64,000 nucleotides of DNA from Arenibacter catalasegens (lineage in GTDB: Bacteria; Bacteroidota; Bacteroidia; Flavobacteriales; Flavobacteriaceae). The notes under the pieces are model-generated. The model was not told where the DNA came from, made no database searches, and worked only from the letters and a program-made list of their open reading frames with translations. The number at the start of each line of letters is the position of its first letter. Position 1 is the first letter of the stretch. The translations under genes and the position numbers were made by a program. The stretch lies in NCBI RefSeq assembly GCF_002909235.1, contig NZ_PHQQ01000001.1, forward strand, positions 248,001 through 312,000. Direction: 5' to 3'. Below, piece after piece: positions 27,545-39,743 of the stretch.

Positions 27545-28792
27545 ATGACTCACAAAATACATTGGGCCGTATTTATAAATAACAATTCCCAAAAAGATCT
27601 CTTTATAAAAAATGTTTTGGAAGGTGATCTCCCAAAAGGATTTGAAGATCTTCAGGATTTAAAGGGCGCCCTATTTTCCAAAATAACATTGAATGAGTTT
27701 ATAGATGAAGAGGAAAGGCACGGGATTAAGATAATTAATCAAAATACCCAACAAAGCCTAAAGACGATGTCCAGTGGAGAACAAAAAAAGGCGCTATTGA
27801 AATATATATTTAATGTAGCGCCGGATTTTATTGTTTTGGACAATCCCTTCGATAATTTGGATAAAGACTCCCAAAACGACTTAAAAGCATCTCTTGGCCT
27901 TATAGCCAAAAACACTTATATAATCCAGTTAATAAGCAGAAAAGTAGATATCCTACCCTTTATAAATCATAGGATGATATTGGAAAACGCTTCAATAAGA
28001 TTGCTTTCCGGCGACCTCAAGACAGATAAAAAAAGTGCTTCATCTATAAATTCCTCCTTCACGGGAAGAATTCCCAGGCCAATTACACCTACAGACTTTA
28101 ATGAATCCGTTTTAATAGACTGTAAGGAAATTAGCGTAGCATATGGTGATAAAAAAATACTGAAGAATATTAATTGGACCATAAAGAAAGGGGAGTTCTG
28201 GCAACTTATAGGTCAAAATGGAAGTGGAAAATCAACGCTATTATCCATGATTACCGGGGACAACCATAAAGGATACGGACAGAAACTATACCTTTTTGGT
28301 CAACAAAAGGGAACCGGAGAAAGTGTTTGGGATATAAAGAAAAGAATTGGATACTACACCCCTTCCATGACCGATAAGTTTTCAGGTCTGCATTCGGCCC
28401 TAAACATGGTCATCTCTGGAATGAACGACTCCGTTGGACTGTATTTAATCGCCACCGAAAATCAGAGAGCACTTGCCAAAGAATGGCTGATTATTTTGGA
28501 CATGTGGCACCTAAGGGATGTTCATTTCGCCGACCTTTCAACAGGACAACAGCGTATGATTATGACCGCCAGGGCCATGATAAAACATCCGCCACTACTA
28601 ATTTTGGATGAACCTACAGCAGGTTTGGATGATGAAAGCGCACTGCTTTTTATAGCCCTAGTAAATAAAATAGCTAGAGAGAGTACAACTGCCATTGTCT
28701 TTGTGTCGCATAGGAAAGAACCTGGATTGGAACCACAATATCTCTACGAATTAAAATTATCGTCCGAAGGATCCATTGGAAAAATCATATAA
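27545..28792 (+). CDS. ModF/PhrA-like double ATPase with degenerate first domain
   Basis: This 415-aa soluble protein has two ABC ATPase domains. The second (about 200-410) is complete: Walker A GQNGSGKST at about 222, signature LSTGQQRMIMTARAM and Walker B LLILDEPTAGLDDES. The first (1-165) keeps a signature MSSGEQKKALL and Walker B DFIVLDNPFDNLD but has no recognisable Walker A, so it probably does not hydrolyse ATP alone. The layout resembles ModF/PhrA-type proteins. No permease gene is nearby. A palindromic terminator shared with secDF follows. Confidence 0.85.
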   Translation: MTHKIHWAVFINNNSQKDLFIKNVLEGDLPKGFEDLQDLKGALFSKITLNEFIDEEERHGIKIINQNTQQSLKTMSSGEQKKALLKYIFNVAPDFIVLDNPFDNLDKDSQNDLKASLGLIAKNTYIIQLISRKVDILPFINHRMILENASIRLLSGDLKTDKKSASSINSSFTGRIPRPITPTDFNESVLIDCKEISVAYGDKKILKNINWTIKKGEFWQLIGQNGSGKSTLLSMITGDNHKGYGQKLYLFGQQKGTGESVWDIKKRIGYYTPSMTDKFSGLHSALNMVISGMNDSVGLYLIATENQRALAKEWLIILDMWHLRDVHFADLSTGQQRMIMTARAMIKHPPLLILDEPTAGLDDESALLFIALVNKIARESTTAIVFVSHRKEPGLEPQYLYELKLSSEGSIGKII

Positions 28793-28822
28793 AAAAAGGC
28801 CGCTGATCAGCGGCCTTTTTTT
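28791..28822. terminator. Bidirectional terminator between the ModF-like gene and secDF
   Basis: The perfect palindrome GGCCGCTGATCAGCGGCC (28798-28815) is flanked by A7 and T7, serving convergent genes. Confidence 0.92.
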
Positions 28823-28841
28823 ATTATACATGATAAGAGAC

Positions 28842-31808
28842 TTATTTCTCTTCGTCACCAATTTGTGTTTTTCTTTTCAAAGTATCGAACATTACCGGAG
28901 TTGCAATGAACAAAGATGAATAAGTACCTACAATAATACCTATGATCATTGCGAACATAAACCCTCTTAAGGATTCACCTCCGAAGATAAATATCGCCAA
29001 CAATACCACTAAGGTAGTCATGGAGGTATTCAAGGTTCTACTCAAGGTACTGTTTAGTGCCAAGTTGGTGTTTTCACCAGCCTTCCAGCCTTTCTCGGCA
29101 ATAATTTCCCTAATACGGTCGAACACTACCACCGTATCATTCAATGAATAACCAATAACTGTCAATATTGCAGCGATAAAGGCTTGGTCAATCTCCATAT
29201 TAAAAGGCATTAGTTTACCAAAGATAGAGAATACACCCAATACGATTAAGATATCATGGAATACAGCTGCAACCGCACCTAAAGAGAACTGCCATCTACG
29301 GAACCTAAAAAGAATATAAAGGAACACTACAGCCAAAGACCCAATAATGGCCAAGAAGGCGTTCTTTTTAATATCATCCGCTATAGTTGGACCCACTTTA
29401 ACCGATTGAAGGATTCCAATCCCTTTTTCACCACTACCGATAGTAAAATCATCAAAACTGGTACCATCGGGCATATATTTCTGTAGGGAAGTATAAAGTT
29501 TATTCTGTATTTCATTATCAACTTCTATTCCTTCAACATCTACTTTATAAGCAGTGGTAATTTTTATTTGATTTGCCTCGCCATATGTTTTAACATTGGT
29601 GCCGCTACCGAAAACTGTATTTAGTTCCGAAGCGATTTCAGACGGGTTTACCATTTTTTCAAATCTCACAGTGTAAGAACGTCCTCCAAGAAAATCTACC
29701 CCTTGCGGTATGCCTTGGGTAAATAATGAAAATAGACCTATGCCCACCAAAATTGAAGAAGCTATATAAGCAATCTTTCTTTTGGCCAAGAAATCGATAT
29801 TGATATTCTTGAAAAGATTCTTGGTCATAGCCGTGGAGAAATCCAATTTTTTTCCTTTTCCACTCACATACCAATCAACCAAAAGTCTGGTGATGAATAT
29901 GGCCGTAAACAAGGAAGTAACAATACCTATTAATAAGGTGGTAGCAAAACCCTTAATTGGTCCTGAACCAAATATAAATAGTATAAGCGCCGTTAAACCA
30001 GTTGTAATGTTGGCATCCAATATAGAAGAAAGTGCATTTCCAAATCCATCTGCTATTGCCTGGCTCTGCCCCTTCCCTTTCGCTAATTCCTCTTTAATAC
30101 GTTCAAAAATAAGTACGTTGGCATCTACCGACATACCTATAGTCAATACAATACCGGCAATTCCCGGTAAGGTTAAAACAGCATTTAAGCTCACCAATAC
30201 TCCAAAGATCAACATGATATTTAGAAGAAGGGCGATATCTGCAAATATTCCGGCTTTACCGTAGTAAAAAACCATCCATACCAATACAATGGCCATAGCT
30301 ATCATAAAGGAAAAGAATCCACTGCTAATAGCTTCTTGTCCTAAGGAAGGACCTACAATTTCCGATTGAATGATCTCTGCAGAAGCAGGCAGTTTACCTG
30401 CCCTTAAAACGTTGGCAATATCTTTGGTCTCATTGATGGTAAAAGTTCCTGTTATCTCTGAGCGACCACCTGAAATTGGTCCTGATGAAACACCTGGAGC
30501 GGTATAAACCTTATTATCCAAAACGATAGCGATACCAGTCTGATTATTAAAGGCATCACCTGTTAGTTTTTCCCATTCCTTTGCCCCCTTGGTATTCATG
30601 GTCATTGAAACCGCAGGTTTGTTATATTGATCAAAAGTATCCGAAGCATCAGACACAACATCACCGCTTATTCTCGGTGTATTATCCCTGTTGGATTTTA
30701 AAGCATATAATTCAACAACTTCCGAACCTTCTGTTGGACGTTCCCATACAAATTTAACGAACTGTATATCTCCCGGAATCAATCGACGTATTTCCTTCAT
30801 CCTAAGGTATTCGCCTATTTTAGCCGTATCCTGAATAGCCGCGCTAACCAAAGCATTTCCGTTAGGATTAGCTGGGATCAATAAACTAAACAATGGGTTA
30901 ACGTCTTGGGAAAAATCCAATGAATCTTGAGCAACATCTGACAATAAGGAATCCAATTCGGATTCTGGTTTTACTATAACTTCAGGTTTTTCTACTTCGA
31001 CCAAAGTCTTTAACCTTTCGTTAGCTGTTTGCAAGAAGTTGCTTAAACTAGGGTTGCTCTGCTTGTAAGTTTCCCAAAACTCTAACTGAGCCGTACTAGA
31101 TAACAAATCCTGTGCTCGTCCAATATCCCTTGCTCCTGGCAATTCCACCAAGATACGACCAGAATTACCTTCACGCTGAATATTGGGCTGAGTTACACCG
31201 AAACCATCAATACGCTCACGAAGCACTTCAAAAGCCGAAACAATGGACTCATCGATCTTAGTCCTAATGATCGGTTTAACCTGATCATCCGACATTTGAA
31301 AATTAATGACATCGCTCAAACCTTTGTTCGCAAAAATATCTGGAGAAGCCAATTTTGCATCTCCTTTTATCTTTTCAAAAGATTCAAAAAACAGTTCTAT
31401 GTAGGTAGCATCACTATTCTTGGAAGCGGCATCGGCATCGGCCAATGCTTTATTGAAAACCGGATTCTTTGTATTGTTGGCCAGACCTTTTAAAATATCC
31501 TTTACAGATATTTGAAGGGTAACATTAATACCTCCCTTTAAATCCAGACCTTTATTTAGCTCCTTTTTCTTAGCTTCATCATAAGTGGTAAATCCCAAAA
31601 TTGAATTTCCTCCTATAGAGTCTAAATATTTAGCTTCTAGAGCTTCCCTTTTCTCAAGGTAATCTTGCTCAGATTCCGAAATTTTGTTCGTAGCAAAGAC
31701 AACTGAATCCTTTTCTACTTTATTGGTAATAAAAGTGTAGGATAGCTGATAAATACTAACTAGCCCAAACAAAAAAGCAAAAAGCTTTATAAGTCCTTTA
31801 TTTTGCAT
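28842..31808 (-). CDS. secDF: Fused protein translocase subunit SecDF
   Basis: This 988-aa inner-membrane protein joins SecD (about 1-650) and SecF (about 660-988), as is usual in Bacteroidota. SecDF uses the proton gradient to help pull preproteins across after SecYEG. Visible are an N-terminal membrane segment, the periplasmic P1 head (FGVTQPNIQREGNSGRILVELPGARD), SecD motifs IGMSVDANVLIFERIKEELAKG, and SecF motifs TVIGYSLNDTVVVFDRIREI plus TLNTSMTTLVVLLAIFIFGG. The tail ends in QIGDEEK. A -7 element precedes it at 31848-31855. Confidence 0.97.
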   Translation of the reverse strand: MQNKGLIKLFAFLFGLVSIYQLSYTFITNKVEKDSVVFATNKISESEQDYLEKREALEAKYLDSIGGNSILGFTTYDEAKKKELNKGLDLKGGINVTLQISVKDILKGLANNTKNPVFNKALADADAASKNSDATYIELFFESFEKIKGDAKLASPDIFANKGLSDVINFQMSDDQVKPIIRTKIDESIVSAFEVLRERIDGFGVTQPNIQREGNSGRILVELPGARDIGRAQDLLSSTAQLEFWETYKQSNPSLSNFLQTANERLKTLVEVEKPEVIVKPESELDSLLSDVAQDSLDFSQDVNPLFSLLIPANPNGNALVSAAIQDTAKIGEYLRMKEIRRLIPGDIQFVKFVWERPTEGSEVVELYALKSNRDNTPRISGDVVSDASDTFDQYNKPAVSMTMNTKGAKEWEKLTGDAFNNQTGIAIVLDNKVYTAPGVSSGPISGGRSEITGTFTINETKDIANVLRAGKLPASAEIIQSEIVGPSLGQEAISSGFFSFMIAMAIVLVWMVFYYGKAGIFADIALLLNIMLIFGVLVSLNAVLTLPGIAGIVLTIGMSVDANVLIFERIKEELAKGKGQSQAIADGFGNALSSILDANITTGLTALILFIFGSGPIKGFATTLLIGIVTSLFTAIFITRLLVDWYVSGKGKKLDFSTAMTKNLFKNINIDFLAKRKIAYIASSILVGIGLFSLFTQGIPQGVDFLGGRSYTVRFEKMVNPSEIASELNTVFGSGTNVKTYGEANQIKITTAYKVDVEGIEVDNEIQNKLYTSLQKYMPDGTSFDDFTIGSGEKGIGILQSVKVGPTIADDIKKNAFLAIIGSLAVVFLYILFRFRRWQFSLGAVAAVFHDILIVLGVFSIFGKLMPFNMEIDQAFIAAILTVIGYSLNDTVVVFDRIREIIAEKGWKAGENTNLALNSTLSRTLNTSMTTLVVLLAIFIFGGESLRGFMFAMIIGIIVGTYSSLFIATPVMFDTLKRKTQIGDEEK

Positions 31809-31847
31809 TGGTTATATTATTTTAAAATGGTATTCTTAAATAGCGTG

Positions 31848-31855
31848 CAAATATA
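31848..31855 (-). promoter_or_regulatory. Candidate -7 element of secDF
   Basis: Minus-strand TATATTTG matches TAnnTTTG; ATTG lies 20 nt further upstream as a weak -33. Confidence 0.5.
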
Positions 31856-31902
31856 TTATTTCCCTTAGGAACTAACAATATATTTATCAGATTTATAAAA
31901 TA

Positions 31903-31955
31903 AGGGCATCCGCCCCGTTCCGATGGTCTTCGGAAACCTTTGGGACGGATGCCCT
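31903..31955 (-). terminator. Nested stem-loop, probable mdh terminator
   Basis: Outer arms AGGGCATCCG / CGGATGCCCT (10 bp, perfect) enclose an inner hairpin TTCCGA / TCGGAA. On the minus strand it lies 24 nt past the mdh stop and is followed by the T-rich TATTTTATAAAT. The large nested loop is unlike a simple terminator. Confidence 0.55.
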
Positions 31956-31978
31956 AAATACTGGTCAACCCCTGTGAA

Positions 31979-32905
31979 TTATAAGGTCAATAAGCTATTT
32001 GTCTTTCTTACACCTTCTGCACTATCTTTCATTTTCGTTTTCTCTGCTTCGGTCAAATCTATTTTTACGATTTTTTCGATGCCATTTTTACCTAATAGTA
32101 CAGGAACACCAATGCAAATATCATTTAAATCGTACTCACCTTCCAAAAAGGCAGAACATGGAAACATCTTCTTCTGATCGCAGGCAATAGCCTGTACCAT
32201 GGAAGAGACTGCAGCACCAGGTGCGTACCAAGCACTAGTACCCAACAATTTGGTAAGGGTAGCCCCACCAACTTTTGTATCCTCGGAAACTTGCGCCAAT
32301 CGCTCTTCCGTCAAAAATTCGGATACCTTAATACTATTTCGTGTGGCATGGGCCGTAAGAGGCACCATTCCTGTATCACTATGACCGCCAATTACCATTC
32401 CATCCACATCGGAAATAGGAGCTTCCAATGCTTCGGCCAATCTGTATTTAAACCTAGCGCTATCTAAAGCACCACCCATTCCTATAATCCTGCCCTTAGG
32501 TAGATTAGTTGTTTTGTGAACCAAATAGGTCATGGTATCCATTGGATTGCTAACTACAATCAAAATTACATTAGGAGAATGTTCAATTAAATTTGAAGAT
32601 ACCGTTTTTACAATACCTGCATTTATTCCAATTAATTCCTCACGGGTCATTCCCGGCTTACGAGGAATACCCGATGTAATAATAGCAACATGGCTTCCAG
32701 CTGTTTTGCTATAATCATTAGTAACTCCAGTTATTTTGGTATCAAAACCATTTAAGGAAGCTGTTTGCATTAAATCCATGGCCTTGCCTTCAGCAAAACC
32801 TTCCTTAATATCCAACACAACTACTTCTGATGCAAAATTCTTTATAGCAATGTACTCTGCACAACTTGCGCCAACAGCACCTGCCCCAACAACGGTAACT
32901 TTCAT
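31979..32905 (-). CDS. mdh: Malate dehydrogenase
   Basis: This 308-aa NAD enzyme of the TCA cycle has the lactate/malate dehydrogenase fold: GAGAVGASCAEY nucleotide loop, Asp of VVLDIKEG, TSGIPRKPGMTREELIGINAGI with the mobile-loop Arg residues, VVSNPMDTMTYL, and the catalytic His in VIGGHSDTGMVPL. The Arg-Lys-Pro-Gly-Met loop indicates malate specificity. Length fits the LDH-like MDH type. It is monocistronic. Confidence 0.96.
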   Translation of the reverse strand: MKVTVVGAGAVGASCAEYIAIKNFASEVVVLDIKEGFAEGKAMDLMQTASLNGFDTKITGVTNDYSKTAGSHVAIITSGIPRKPGMTREELIGINAGIVKTVSSNLIEHSPNVILIVVSNPMDTMTYLVHKTTNLPKGRIIGMGGALDSARFKYRLAEALEAPISDVDGMVIGGHSDTGMVPLTAHATRNSIKVSEFLTEERLAQVSEDTKVGGATLTKLLGTSAWYAPGAAVSSMVQAIACDQKKMFPCSAFLEGEYDLNDICIGVPVLLGKNGIEKIVKIDLTEAEKTKMKDSAEGVRKTNSLLTL

Positions 32906-32936
32906 TATAAGGTTCTTTTAAGTTAAATTTTATCCC

Positions 32937-32944
32937 CAAAAATA
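32937..32944 (-). promoter_or_regulatory. Candidate -7 element of mdh
   Basis: Minus-strand TATTTTTG matches TAnnTTTG, 31 nt upstream of the mdh start; no clear -33 TTTG. Confidence 0.4.
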
Positions 32945-33201
32945 CTGATTTTAAACAGAATAATACCACCATATTGTTAGAAACCACCTAATTTTTATTA
33001 GATGGTAGATTTTATCTTTTTCACAAGTTTATGCAAAAAAGAGCGTCTAAATAAGCTATTTCCTAGTTTATACTCAACGTAATAAAAAGACCTTTTATCG
33101 AAAAAAGTTAAAATAAGGTTCCATACAACGAATTAATACAATACATAACTGAAAGTACACGTTCAATACTCAGTACCAAATCTTAAGAAAATTCCTACAA
33201 A

Positions 33202-33576
33202 ATGAAAAAAGTATTTTCATTCTTTGCAATACTTGCTATCCTACTAGCAAGTAATTGCACCAGAATTACAGAAAACAATGATCCGGTGATTGGGATATGG
33301 TCCCACATCTCCGCAGATGGTGGAACCACCCAAAAACAGGGCGTTACCCTGAGGCAGGAATGGATTTTTAACGATGCCTACCTAGGTAGGTACCATACCT
33401 ATCAAAACAAGGAGCTAACTATTATTTCTGATTTTAAATGGGTCCGAAAAGACAGCCTATACGTTATTTCTTATCCTGGTTTGGAGAAGGAAGAAGATAT
33501 AGTGCTTATAATCGAATCTGAAGACGGAATAATACTAGCCGATGATGACGGTAATGTATTGGCAATAAGGGAATAA
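33202..33576 (+). CDS. Small putative lipoprotein, unknown
   Basis: This 124-aa protein has an N-terminal signal with a lipobox-like end (LLASNC, Cys19). The mature part is short and beta-rich (DPVIGIWSHISADGG, then EWIFNDAYLGRYHTY), reminiscent of small lipocalin-like proteins that begin with a GxW motif. No family is assigned. It stands alone, convergent with the gene at 33599-34609. Confidence 0.65.
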   Translation: MKKVFSFFAILAILLASNCTRITENNDPVIGIWSHISADGGTTQKQGVTLRQEWIFNDAYLGRYHTYQNKELTIISDFKWVRKDSLYVISYPGLEKEEDIVLIIESEDGIILADDDGNVLAIRE

Positions 33577-33598
33577 ATTATAAGGGTAAATTTTGGAT

Positions 33599-34609
33599 TT
33601 ATCTAAATCCAAAATTTACTCCTAAAGTAAGGTTGTTAAATTCCGCCAAGGAATAATCGGCATGCAACCTAAAGAAACCAAGTTTCAATTTGGCGCCCAA
33701 AGTTCCCGAAACTCCACTTGCCTTTCTAGTTAAAGAAAAAGGATCTATATAGGTTTCCTGAAATGGGCCTGATTGCACGCTGTAGGTACCCAAAATATCC
33801 GTTGTAGATTTCCCGGAAACATATCCTATGCCTCCATAAAAATTAATGATCGGAAGTTTAGTAGAGGCGATTGCCTGAAAGGTTAAAACATTAATATCCA
33901 CATCTATCTTCTGATCGCTACCGTCTACAATATTACTATTGGTAAAATCGTAAGTGGCATTCAATTGCGTATAACCCACTACAGCAGAAAGTGCAACTGG
34001 TAATATTTTATCTGCAGGTAACAATTTAGAAAAGTCGTACTGAAGACCCACCCCGTATAATCCCAAGGCAACATCATCTGTATCAATTTTAGGCAAAAAC
34101 CTCGCCTTAACCTCCAACCCTTTTATTAAACCTACACTTACCTGTAAAAAGGCCGTAGGAATAAAATTGATATTTTCTGAAGCCAGTCCCGTAGGCAATT
34201 CAAACTCCTCTCTTGTAGTTATTGGCCCAACGTCCCCTTCCACAAACACACGGATGCCTTCCAAATCCCCTAAAGCTGTTGACACTGGTCTAGAACTACT
34301 ACCATCTACAAACTGAAGATTTTCATAGTCGCTTGTATTTAAAACAAAGGACTTTTTATCCTCCTTATTCTTAAAAGAGGTCATATTTCCTATTATCGAA
34401 ATCTCAAATCCCCCTAAAGGCTTTGAATCAGCGGAGTTGTACCACCCATTTGACAAACTATAGATTGCGCCTTCAGATACAGGCCCAAAATAACTATCAG
34501 AAAATTTTTCCGCATCATTAATCCCTGCAGCAAATAATTCATTGACATTGGATTGCGAAAATCCCATTGCACTTAAAAACAAAATACTCGTTAAAAATAT
34601 ATATCTCAT
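33599..34609 (-). CDS. DUF6588-like outer-membrane protein
   Basis: This 336-aa protein has a signal peptide (to about residue 18, GFSQS) followed by beta-strand-rich sequence and a barrel-like C-terminus (LHADYSLAEFNNLTLGVNFGFR). The N-terminal block ELFAAGINDAEKFSDSYFGPVSEGAIYSLSNGWYNS recalls the DUF6588 family of Bacteroidota; this is from memory. It is separated from gyrB by a terminator. Its function is unknown. Confidence 0.7.
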   Translation of the reverse strand: MRYIFLTSILFLSAMGFSQSNVNELFAAGINDAEKFSDSYFGPVSEGAIYSLSNGWYNSADSKPLGGFEISIIGNMTSFKNKEDKKSFVLNTSDYENLQFVDGSSSRPVSTALGDLEGIRVFVEGDVGPITTREEFELPTGLASENINFIPTAFLQVSVGLIKGLEVKARFLPKIDTDDVALGLYGVGLQYDFSKLLPADKILPVALSAVVGYTQLNATYDFTNSNIVDGSDQKIDVDINVLTFQAIASTKLPIINFYGGIGYVSGKSTTDILGTYSVQSGPFQETYIDPFSLTRKASGVSGTLGAKLKLGFFRLHADYSLAEFNNLTLGVNFGFR

Positions 34610-34633
34610 AACTAATAGATTTTGGTTAAAACT

Positions 34634-34664
34634 AAAAAACTCGCACCAATGGTGCGAGTTTTTG
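34634..34664. terminator. Terminator downstream of gyrB
   Basis: The stem ACTCGCACC / GGTGCGAGT with a 3-nt loop has A6 on one side and T5 on the other. It lies about 20 nt past the gyrB stop on the minus strand. Confidence 0.88.
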
Positions 34665-34682
34665 TTGTGTAAACACTATTTT

Positions 34683-37184
<2,502 letters not shown>

Positions 37185-38855
37185 TTATTTTACATAAGCA
37201 TCCGAATGAACCTTAGAAACTGCCCTACCGGACGGGTCGTTCATGTTTTTAAAGGCCTCATCCCATTCCAGGGCAATTCTGGTACTACAGGCAACCGACG
37301 GTTCTTGCGGCACACACAGTGCCGCTGCATCGGATGGAAAATGTTCCTCAAAAATTGAACGATAATAAAACTCTTCTTTAGACGTAGGTGTCTGTAAAGG
37401 AAATCTGTATTTAGCATTTGCCAATTGATCATCCGTAACTTCTTTCTGAACAACCTCTTTTAAGGTATCTATCCAGCTATAACCAACCCCATCTGAAAAT
37501 TGCTCCTTTTGTCTCCAGGCAACGCTTTCTGGCAACATATCTTCAAATGCCTTCCTCACTACCCATTTCTCCATACGCTCGCCGTTGATCATCTTATCCT
37601 GCGGATTGATTCTCATAGCTACGTCCATAAATTCTTTATCCAAAAATGGCACACGCCCTTCTATACCCCAAGCTGCCAAAGATTTATTGGCTCTTAAACA
37701 ATCGTACATATGGAGCTTATCCAATTTACGCACTGTTTCCTCATGAAACTCCCTCGCATTTGGTGCCTTATGGAAGTATAAATAACCCCCAAATAGTTCG
37801 TCCGCTCCTTCTCCTGATAAAACCATTTTAATACCCATGGATTTAATTACTCTGGCCATAAGATACATAGGCGTAGAAGCCCTAATAGTAGTTATATCAT
37901 AGGTCTCAAGATTGTAAATTACATCCTTGATGGCATCCAAACCTTCTTGGATGGTAAATTTTATCTCGTGGTGTATTGTACCTATATGTTTTGCCACTAT
38001 TTGTGCCGCTGCCAAATCGGGAGAACCTTCCAAACCTACCGAAAAGGAATGTAATTGTGGCCACCAAGCATCAGTAGTGTCGTCCGATTCAATTCTTTTC
38101 TGAGCGTATTTCTTTGCGATGGCCGAGGTTACAGAAGAATCCAATCCTCCTGAAAGCAGAACACCATAAGGAACATCGGACATTAGTTGTCTATGAACCG
38201 CCGCCTCCAAGGCTACTTTAATAGCCTCAATACTAGTCTCGTTATCCTTTACTGCATCATATTCCATCCAATCCCTAGAATACCATCTTTTAAATTCCCC
38301 ATCCTTGCTATGTAGGTAATGCCCCGGAGGAAATAACTGTATTTTAGTACAAGTTCCTTCCAGTGCTTTTAATTCGGAAGCTACGTAAAATGTACCATTT
38401 ACATCCCAACCTATATATAATGGAATGATTCCCATATGATCTCTAGCGATAAAATACTCATCTTTTTCCGCATCATAGATAGCAAAACCAAAGATACCAT
38501 TCATTTCATCCAAGAAGTCCACTCCTTTTTTTTGATACAATGCCAATATCACTTCACAATCCGACTCTGTTTGAAAATTATAGGTTCCAGCAAATTGCTT
38601 ACGCAATTCCCTATGGTTATATATTTCACCATTAGCGGCTAATACCAATTTTTTATCCTCACTAAACAAGGGTTGTTTTCCTGAAGCTGGATCCACAATA
38701 GACAAACGTTCATGAGCCATAACAGCCTTATCGTTAGAATATATCCCACTCCAGTCCGGCCCCCTATGCCTAATTTTCTTAGACATTTCCAATAATTGAG
38801 GCCTTAAAGTCTCTGTACTCTCCTTTACATCAAATGCACATACAATTCCACACAT
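37185..38855 (-). CDS. asnB: Asparagine synthase B (glutamine-hydrolysing)
   Basis: This 556-aa enzyme amidates aspartate using glutamine and ATP. The N-terminal class II glutaminase begins MCGIVCAF with nucleophile Cys2 and has the RHRGPDWSG and NGEIYNHRELR motifs. The C-terminal synthetase has the PP-loop LLSGGLDSS and SGEGADELFGGY. Length and layout match E. coli AsnB. Confidence 0.96.
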   Translation of the reverse strand: MCGIVCAFDVKESTETLRPQLLEMSKKIRHRGPDWSGIYSNDKAVMAHERLSIVDPASGKQPLFSEDKKLVLAANGEIYNHRELRKQFAGTYNFQTESDCEVILALYQKKGVDFLDEMNGIFGFAIYDAEKDEYFIARDHMGIIPLYIGWDVNGTFYVASELKALEGTCTKIQLFPPGHYLHSKDGEFKRWYSRDWMEYDAVKDNETSIEAIKVALEAAVHRQLMSDVPYGVLLSGGLDSSVTSAIAKKYAQKRIESDDTTDAWWPQLHSFSVGLEGSPDLAAAQIVAKHIGTIHHEIKFTIQEGLDAIKDVIYNLETYDITTIRASTPMYLMARVIKSMGIKMVLSGEGADELFGGYLYFHKAPNAREFHEETVRKLDKLHMYDCLRANKSLAAWGIEGRVPFLDKEFMDVAMRINPQDKMINGERMEKWVVRKAFEDMLPESVAWRQKEQFSDGVGYSWIDTLKEVVQKEVTDDQLANAKYRFPLQTPTSKEEFYYRSIFEEHFPSDAAALCVPQEPSVACSTRIALEWDEAFKNMNDPSGRAVSKVHSDAYVK

Positions 38856-39066
38856 ATAATAATATTTATGTCAATTTTAAAGCAAATATCAACTTTATAT
38901 ATACATAATAAAATATAAAACGTCTTATTAGTTATAAATAGAAACCATTAATTCGTATATGACAATAAATTATCACAATACAAGGGATTTCACTTACAGC
39001 AACCCACTATTTTGTAAGTTGTCTAAAAATTACCGACTTTTAATTCAAAATAAAAGGAATACTACT

Positions 39067-39074
39067 TAAATTTG
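39067..39074 (+). promoter_or_regulatory. Candidate -7 element of the DUF2911 gene
   Basis: TAAATTTG matches TAnnTTTG and ends 13 nt before the ATG at 39088, implying a very short leader. No -33 TTTG is seen at the right distance. Confidence 0.35.
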
Positions 39075-39087
39075 ACAATCTCTAAAA

Positions 39088-39636
39088 ATGAAAAAAATGA
39101 AAAACTTATTTACAATTACACTTATGGTTCTTGCTTTGGCTTTTAGCCCTGAAGCAACAGCACAGAAATTCAGTGGATTGGACAAGAGTCCTGCAGACAT
39201 TGCCTCTTATCCAACAGATTATAAAGTTTCACAGAAATTGGTTCGAATCACTTATAGTCGCCCACAACTTAAGGGACGATCAATTTCCGAACTTGCTCCT
39301 GCCGGAAAAGTATGGAGAACCGGAGCTAATGAAGCCCCTGAAATCATTTTTTATAAGGATGCAACTGTAGGAGGAAAGTCTGTTGCCGCCGGTACTTATT
39401 CCGTATTTACTATCCCAGGCGATAAGGAATGGACCGTAATTTTGAACAAAAATTTAAATCAATGGGGTGCATATTCCTATCAGGAAGGTGATGATGTAAT
39501 TAGGGTTCCTGCTAGTGTCAGCAATGCCTCTGAATCATTGGATGCTTTTTCAATTGCATACAAAGACGTAGACAATGGCGCCCATATGGTTCTTGGATGG
39601 GGAAACACCAGGGTTTCTTTGCCTATTACCTTTTAA
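39088..39636 (+). CDS. DUF2911 secreted protein
   Basis: This 182-aa protein has a signal peptide (cut after ATAQ, about residue 26) and one DUF2911 domain: ITYSRPQLKGRSISELAPAGKVWRTGANEA followed by GKSVAAGTYSVFTIPGDKEWTVILNK. The family is common in Bacteroidota, periplasmic or outer membrane, and of unknown function. An ATG at 39097 is an alternative start. A strong terminator follows. Confidence 0.9.
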   Translation: MKKMKNLFTITLMVLALAFSPEATAQKFSGLDKSPADIASYPTDYKVSQKLVRITYSRPQLKGRSISELAPAGKVWRTGANEAPEIIFYKDATVGGKSVAAGTYSVFTIPGDKEWTVILNKNLNQWGAYSYQEGDDVIRVPASVSNASESLDAFSIAYKDVDNGAHMVLGWGNTRVSLPITF

Positions 39637-39656
39637 TAGAAACCAAGTCTCTAAAT

Positions 39657-39691
39657 AAAAAAAACCGAAGTTTAGAACTTCGGTTTTTTTT
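39657..39691. terminator. Terminator after the DUF2911 gene
   Basis: Stem ACCGAAGTT / AACTTCGGT, loop TAG, followed by T8 and preceded by A7; usable from both directions. Confidence 0.9.
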
Positions 39692-39743
39692 ATTCCTATC
39701 CCTAAAGCAAAAGGTCATGGGTCATCAAGGATAACATCAAAGT

